Shown: positions 61,040 to 64,000 of the stretch, piece by piece
How positions within the stretch are numbered: position 1 is the first letter of the stretch
Layout: every line of letters starts with the position of its first letter
Assembly: GCA_964400735.1 (NCBI GenBank)
Contig: CAYNVQ010000001.1
Span: 744,001-808,000 of the forward strand
Origin: CAYNVQ01 sp964400735
GTDB taxonomy: Bacteria > Acidobacteriota > Aminicenantia > Aminicenantales > Aminicenantaceae
Length of the DNA stretch: 64,000 nucleotides
Direction of reading: 5' to 3'
Notes under the pieces: model-generated
Databases searched by the model: none
What the model saw: the letters and a program-made list of their open reading frames with translations, nothing else
What the model was told of the DNA's origin: nothing
Program-made: the position numbers and the translations under genes

Positions 61040-62713
61040 TTATGCCCTTTTAATGACCACTAGGGTCATATCGTCCATCTGCTCCACCCCAGATGTGAAG
61101 GTGCCAACTTCTGAATAGATCTCATCCATAAGTTCCTGTGCCGAGAACTTTATATGTTTTTTTAAAAACTTGATCAGTTTATCCTCTTCGAACTCCTTAT
61201 TTTCCTTGTTCCTGCACTCCGTGATTCCATCGGTGAACAAGACAGCTGTATCTCCAGGAACCAAAGATACGGATCGGACTTTGTAATCCACATCAGGAAA
61301 CATCCCTAGGCATAATCCGCTGCTCTCCAGCCTTTTGATGTTTCCCTTTTTATCCATCACCATTGGAGGGTTGTGACCGGCGTTGACAAACTTCATCTCC
61401 CCGCTTTTCCTATTCAGGTCACAAAAGAAAAAGGTTATAAAGCTGTTTATAGCAGAACTTCGATGGACAAAATCATTCAATTTGGCGGCCATCTTCTCTA
61501 TATCGTATTGAGTATGAACTTCAGCATGGAGGGAAGCTCTCAGAGAGGCCATGAGCAACGATGCCCCGACACCTTTCCCCGAGACATCTGCAATGGTTAT
61601 GCCCAAACGTTCTAAACCTATAGGAATAAAATCATAATAGTCTCCGCCGACTTGGTAGCACGGCATCATGTGTCCAACGATATCGTAGCCAGCGAATCGA
61701 GGAGTTTCTTTGGGAAGAAAATCCTTTTGGATCTGTGCAGCCAGAGCCAGCTCTTTCTGCATTTTTTCCTTTTCGATAGACAGCTCGATCACCTTGGAAT
61801 TTTCAATTTTAACAGCAGCCAGGTTTGCTAAAAGGGTCAGCAACCTTAAATCTTCATCCGTAAACGGCTTCAACAAAGAAATTCTATCCGAATAGATGAT
61901 GCCGATGATTTCTTTATTATTCCATAAGGGAACACACACGGCCGAATGGATGTTCATCTTCACAATACTGTCCCGGGACTTGAAACGCGGATCCGCCTGA
62001 ACGTCGGAAATCAAGACGGATGAATGCTTATTCATGACCATATCCACTATGCTCTGACTGACCAAAATTCTTTGTTCCATCAAGCGCTTGTTGTTTATCC
62101 GGATCACTTTCGGTATGAGCTGAGATGGATTACCCTCTTTCAGCATCAAGATGCCCCTATCCATTGGCAGGTTTTCCCCTATGAGATCCATCACGTGCTC
62201 CAGAAGCTCGCTCAGAGGCATATGCAGCACCAGCGCCTTGCTAACTTCGCTGATGACGGAAAATGATCTGTGTTCTGTTTTGATCTTTTCAAGGTCTAAA
62301 TCCTTAGCAGCCGCTCTTATTGTGGTGCTGATATCCGGCTTTTTAAAAACATCCTTGATGTGTATTATGGTGTTGATATTGGCAGAAGAAGGGCCGGCGT
62401 CTGTCATCTCCACATTTGTAGAAAGCTCTTTATCGAAAACGATGCGGGTGGAGCCGATGAGGATTTCATCTCCCTTTCTCAGCTCGGTCTCGCGGTGGAT
62501 CCGCTTGCCGTTAAGAAACGTCCCATTTTTGCTGTTGTTATCCCTGATCATATACCGTGAATCAGAAGGGTAGATGACCGCATGGTGGCCCGATGCAAAG
62601 GGATCCTGAATGGGGATATCATTATCGCTAGACCGTCCTAGGGTAATTTTTTTGTCTTGGAGGTTGAATTGAAAGAGATCTCCCTTTTTAGGATAGACAA
62701 ATAATCTTGGCAT
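61040..62713 (-). CDS. FHA-GAF-SpoIIE (PP2C-type) phosphatase
   Basis: 557 residues from ATG 62713; an ATG at 62725 is upstream or at the predicted transcription start. FHA domain (about 20-90): ITLGRSSDNDIPIQDPFASG and NNSKNGTFLNGKRI. GAF domain (about 165-310). SpoIIE/PP2C domain (about 325-557) with metal-binding Asp and Gly in QVGGDYYDFIPI, IADVSGKGVGASLLMA, FVNAGHNPPMV and LFTDGITECRN. Dephosphorylates Ser/Thr, typically an anti-sigma antagonist in a partner-switching system; the FHA domain would read Thr-phosphorylated partners. Partner genes are not in the window. Confidence 0.92.
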   Translation of the reverse strand: MPRLFVYPKKGDLFQFNLQDKKITLGRSSDNDIPIQDPFASGHHAVIYPSDSRYMIRDNNSKNGTFLNGKRIHRETELRKGDEILIGSTRIVFDKELSTNVEMTDAGPSSANINTIIHIKDVFKKPDISTTIRAAAKDLDLEKIKTEHRSFSVISEVSKALVLHMPLSELLEHVMDLIGENLPMDRGILMLKEGNPSQLIPKVIRINNKRLMEQRILVSQSIVDMVMNKHSSVLISDVQADPRFKSRDSIVKMNIHSAVCVPLWNNKEIIGIIYSDRISLLKPFTDEDLRLLTLLANLAAVKIENSKVIELSIEKEKMQKELALAAQIQKDFLPKETPRFAGYDIVGHMMPCYQVGGDYYDFIPIGLERLGITIADVSGKGVGASLLMASLRASLHAEVHTQYDIEKMAAKLNDFVHRSSAINSFITFFFCDLNRKSGEMKFVNAGHNPPMVMDKKGNIKRLESSGLCLGMFPDVDYKVRSVSLVPGDTAVLFTDGITECRNKENKEFEEDKLIKFLKKHIKFSAQELMDEIYSEVGTFTSGVEQMDDMTLVVIKRA

Positions 62714-62728
62714 CTGCTTTTCCATACG

Positions 62729-62757
62729 ATTATATGCCCATTAGTTGCGTATTTCAA
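62729..62757 (-). promoter_or_regulatory. Promoter of the FHA-SpoIIE phosphatase, near the start codon
   Basis: TTGAAA (62757-62752), a 17-base spacer and a perfect TATAAT (62734-62729). Predicted transcription start near 62722, so the ATG at 62725 would be lost and the ATG at 62713 would have a leader of under 12 bases. Confidence 0.7.
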
Positions 62758-62854
62758 GGAGTTTTGGCTTTCTCCAAAACCTCGAGCATTTTGCAGTATT
62801 TTCTCTCTTTTTCATCGAATGAAATGCACCTTATTATGTGAAAAAGACATTTCA

Positions 62855-64000
62855 CTAAAATTCGGGGAAATTCTTCTGGAGCGTCCGACACGCCTTTAAT
62901 TTTTCTTCCTTCGTCAGCCCCTCGACCATCGGCAATATTGTATCTCTTATTTCTTTTTCCAATGTATTATCGAGAAGTTCCACCGCATAGGCCACAGAAT
63001 TTTTGGTCGCGACCTGGATGTTTTGATAAGCCTTGACTATGTCTTCATGAGGATAGATCAAACCCAATAATTTAAAAATAGTCATGATGGATTGGGATAA
63101 TTTCTTGGACATTTCTTCACAGTGATAAGACTCACCTTCCCGGGATTCGGCATCGGCGAATTCTATGAACTGCCGATAGTGCCCTCTGATCTCCTTCCTG
63201 ACCTTTTTCTTGATAATTTCTTTTGAAAAGAGAAGGCCTGGCTGCTCAGAACGGATTTTGTCCAGTGCGTCAATCAATTCTGTATCTAACTCTCCCTTAT
63301 CTTCGGCCAGCTCCCGCAATAAATACTCTACCGATTCCTGATTGCCTAAGCGGCCTAAAATAGAAGCGACCTCTTTCCGCACCTGGATATTCTCTTCGCC
63401 ATCGTTGAGGTAATTAGCCAGAGTTCCCGTTATTTTGGCTCCATATTTCTCCAAGGCTGCACCGGCATCTCCCTTGCTCATCGGATCTGCCAGGAGCCTC
63501 ACAAGGGCCGGAATATATTCATCTTTCTTGATTCTCCCCGCACTTTCTATTGCATAACGGCGAACTTCCGATGAATCATCTTCGAGAAGGACCGGGAGGC
63601 TTTCCAAAAGCGGCGATTCGGGGTCTAGAAAACCTATTCCTTTTGCCACCTCCATTCGGGCGATCTGTGCTTCGGGGCCTTTCTCAGAGAGGACTTTCTC
63701 GACATATTCCTTCATGACATTCTGGTAAACCTCCAGGGACATCACTTCCTGAATATCTTTTTTTAGTTCATCATTATCGAGATAGGTATCGTTGGCCTGA
63801 ATCAAAGCCGTGGGTCCAGCCTCAAAAAAAACCCCCCACGAAGCAGGAACCGTCTCCTGCGATCTATAGGAAAGGAATTTATTAAGCTCTGGGGTGAGTT
63901 TTCCCCGTTTTAACAGGTCGAAAAGATGCATGGCGTACAGGTTGGGACTTTGATCCATGCTTTCGAGGGTATCGAAAATCAGCTTTGTGAAATCCAAGTC
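62855..64000 (-). CDS. Partial HEAT-repeat protein (C-terminal part)
   Basis: The frame is open to the right window edge. The TTG at 63997 is an internal Leu codon rather than a likely start, so the N-terminus is outside. About 381 residues visible: HEAT-type helical repeats (LPVLLEDDSSEVRRYAIESA, YIPALVRLLADPMSKG, VRKEVASILGRLGNQESVEY) and a C-terminal helical region (YAVELLDNTLEKEIRDTILP). That ending resembles fused transporter-HEAT proteins of the ATP/ADP translocase-like group, which I cannot confirm without the missing part. Confidence 0.6.
   Translation of the reverse strand, partial: DLDFTKLIFDTLESMDQSPNLYAMHLFDLLKRGKLTPELNKFLSYRSQETVPASWGVFFEAGPTALIQANDTYLDNDELKKDIQEVMSLEVYQNVMKEYVEKVLSEKGPEAQIARMEVAKGIGFLDPESPLLESLPVLLEDDSSEVRRYAIESAGRIKKDEYIPALVRLLADPMSKGDAGAALEKYGAKITGTLANYLNDGEENIQVRKEVASILGRLGNQESVEYLLRELAEDKGELDTELIDALDKIRSEQPGLLFSKEIIKKKVRKEIRGHYRQFIEFADAESREGESYHCEEMSKKLSQSIMTIFKLLGLIYPHEDIVKAYQNIQVATKNSVAYAVELLDNTLEKEIRDTILPMVEGLTKEEKLKACRTLQKNFPEF

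Noticed and set aside
1..64000. CRISPR arrays, tRNA and rRNA genes, complete insertion sequences
   Set aside because: None was found on reading; the only arrays of repeats are the 16-bp tandem and the dispersed family reported above.

Overview
The window reads as a chromosomal segment of a diderm (Gram-negative type), strictly anaerobic bacterium. Evidence for a diderm is apolipoprotein N-acyltransferase (Lnt) and a SPOR-domain protein. Evidence for anaerobic, ferredoxin-based metabolism is a 13-gene block of 2-oxoacid:ferredoxin oxidoreductase, heterodisulfide-reductase-like, flavin/iron-sulfur and fumarate-reductase-like subunits. The gene content (split GcvPA/GcvPB, GlyQ/GlyS, Hdr/Kor block, many PilZ and GGDEF proteins, an NfeD-slipin pair, a DUF362/AmrS/spermidine-synthase-like trio) resembles Candidatus Aminicenantes or a neighbouring acidobacteria-like lineage. 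That placement is inference from gene content only. No rRNA, tRNA, complete insertion sequence or CRISPR array was seen.

Layout. 1-1605: AT-rich, minus-strand accessory DNA that looks like the right end of an integrated element (replication-type HTH protein cut by the window edge, excisionase-like HTH, XRE regulator, orphan membrane protein). 1872-4086: three tandem PilZ-like proteins, two of them degenerate, around a LuxR-type regulator whose receiver has lost its phosphorylation site. 4132-10801: CoaE, a conserved unknown, HU, a full-length NfeD protease with its slipin, a SPOR protein and Lnt. 10783-20516: prfB with its programmed frameshift, MazG, RibF, the pyrRBC operon, RNase III, an Mth938-like protein, a cysteine-rich protein and an AI-2E-type permease, with a family of short dispersed repeats in the gaps. 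20645-27815: a phosphorelay/c-di-GMP cluster of a five-PAS hybrid kinase flanked by two REC-GGDEF paralogues and followed by two duplicated HPt proteins. 27938-33361: a DUF6599-like lipoprotein or secreted protein, then DUF362, a Tat-signal-bearing AmrS radical SAM enzyme and a membrane spermidine-synthase-like protein.

33547-45594 is the metabolic centrepiece: hdrC-hdrB-korDABC-hdrA-flxD(mvhD)-flxC/B/A-like-frdB-frdA, all on the plus strand, mostly overlapping or closely spaced, from one good promoter. No membrane-anchor subunit is present, so a soluble assembly that couples NAD(P)H, ferredoxin, a 2-oxoacid and fumarate/succinate by flavin-based bifurcation is a coherent and testable reading.

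45947-64000: a canonical PilZ protein; a minus-strand glycine operon (gcvT-gcvH-gcvPA-gcvPB-glyQ-glyS); argS; a Gld-like ABC exporter operon (ATPase, permease, GldG-like, DUF4340); an FHA-GAF-SpoIIE phosphatase; and the C-terminal part of a HEAT-repeat protein that runs off the right edge.

Regulatory structure not explained by gene calls: a 34-nt element repeated without gaps upstream of two PilZ genes and the first diguanylate cyclase; three well-formed promoters whose -10 boxes lie so close to the start codon that the transcripts should be leaderless or nearly so; and a dispersed intergenic repeat family, one copy of which carries an internal 16-bp G-rich tandem expansion.
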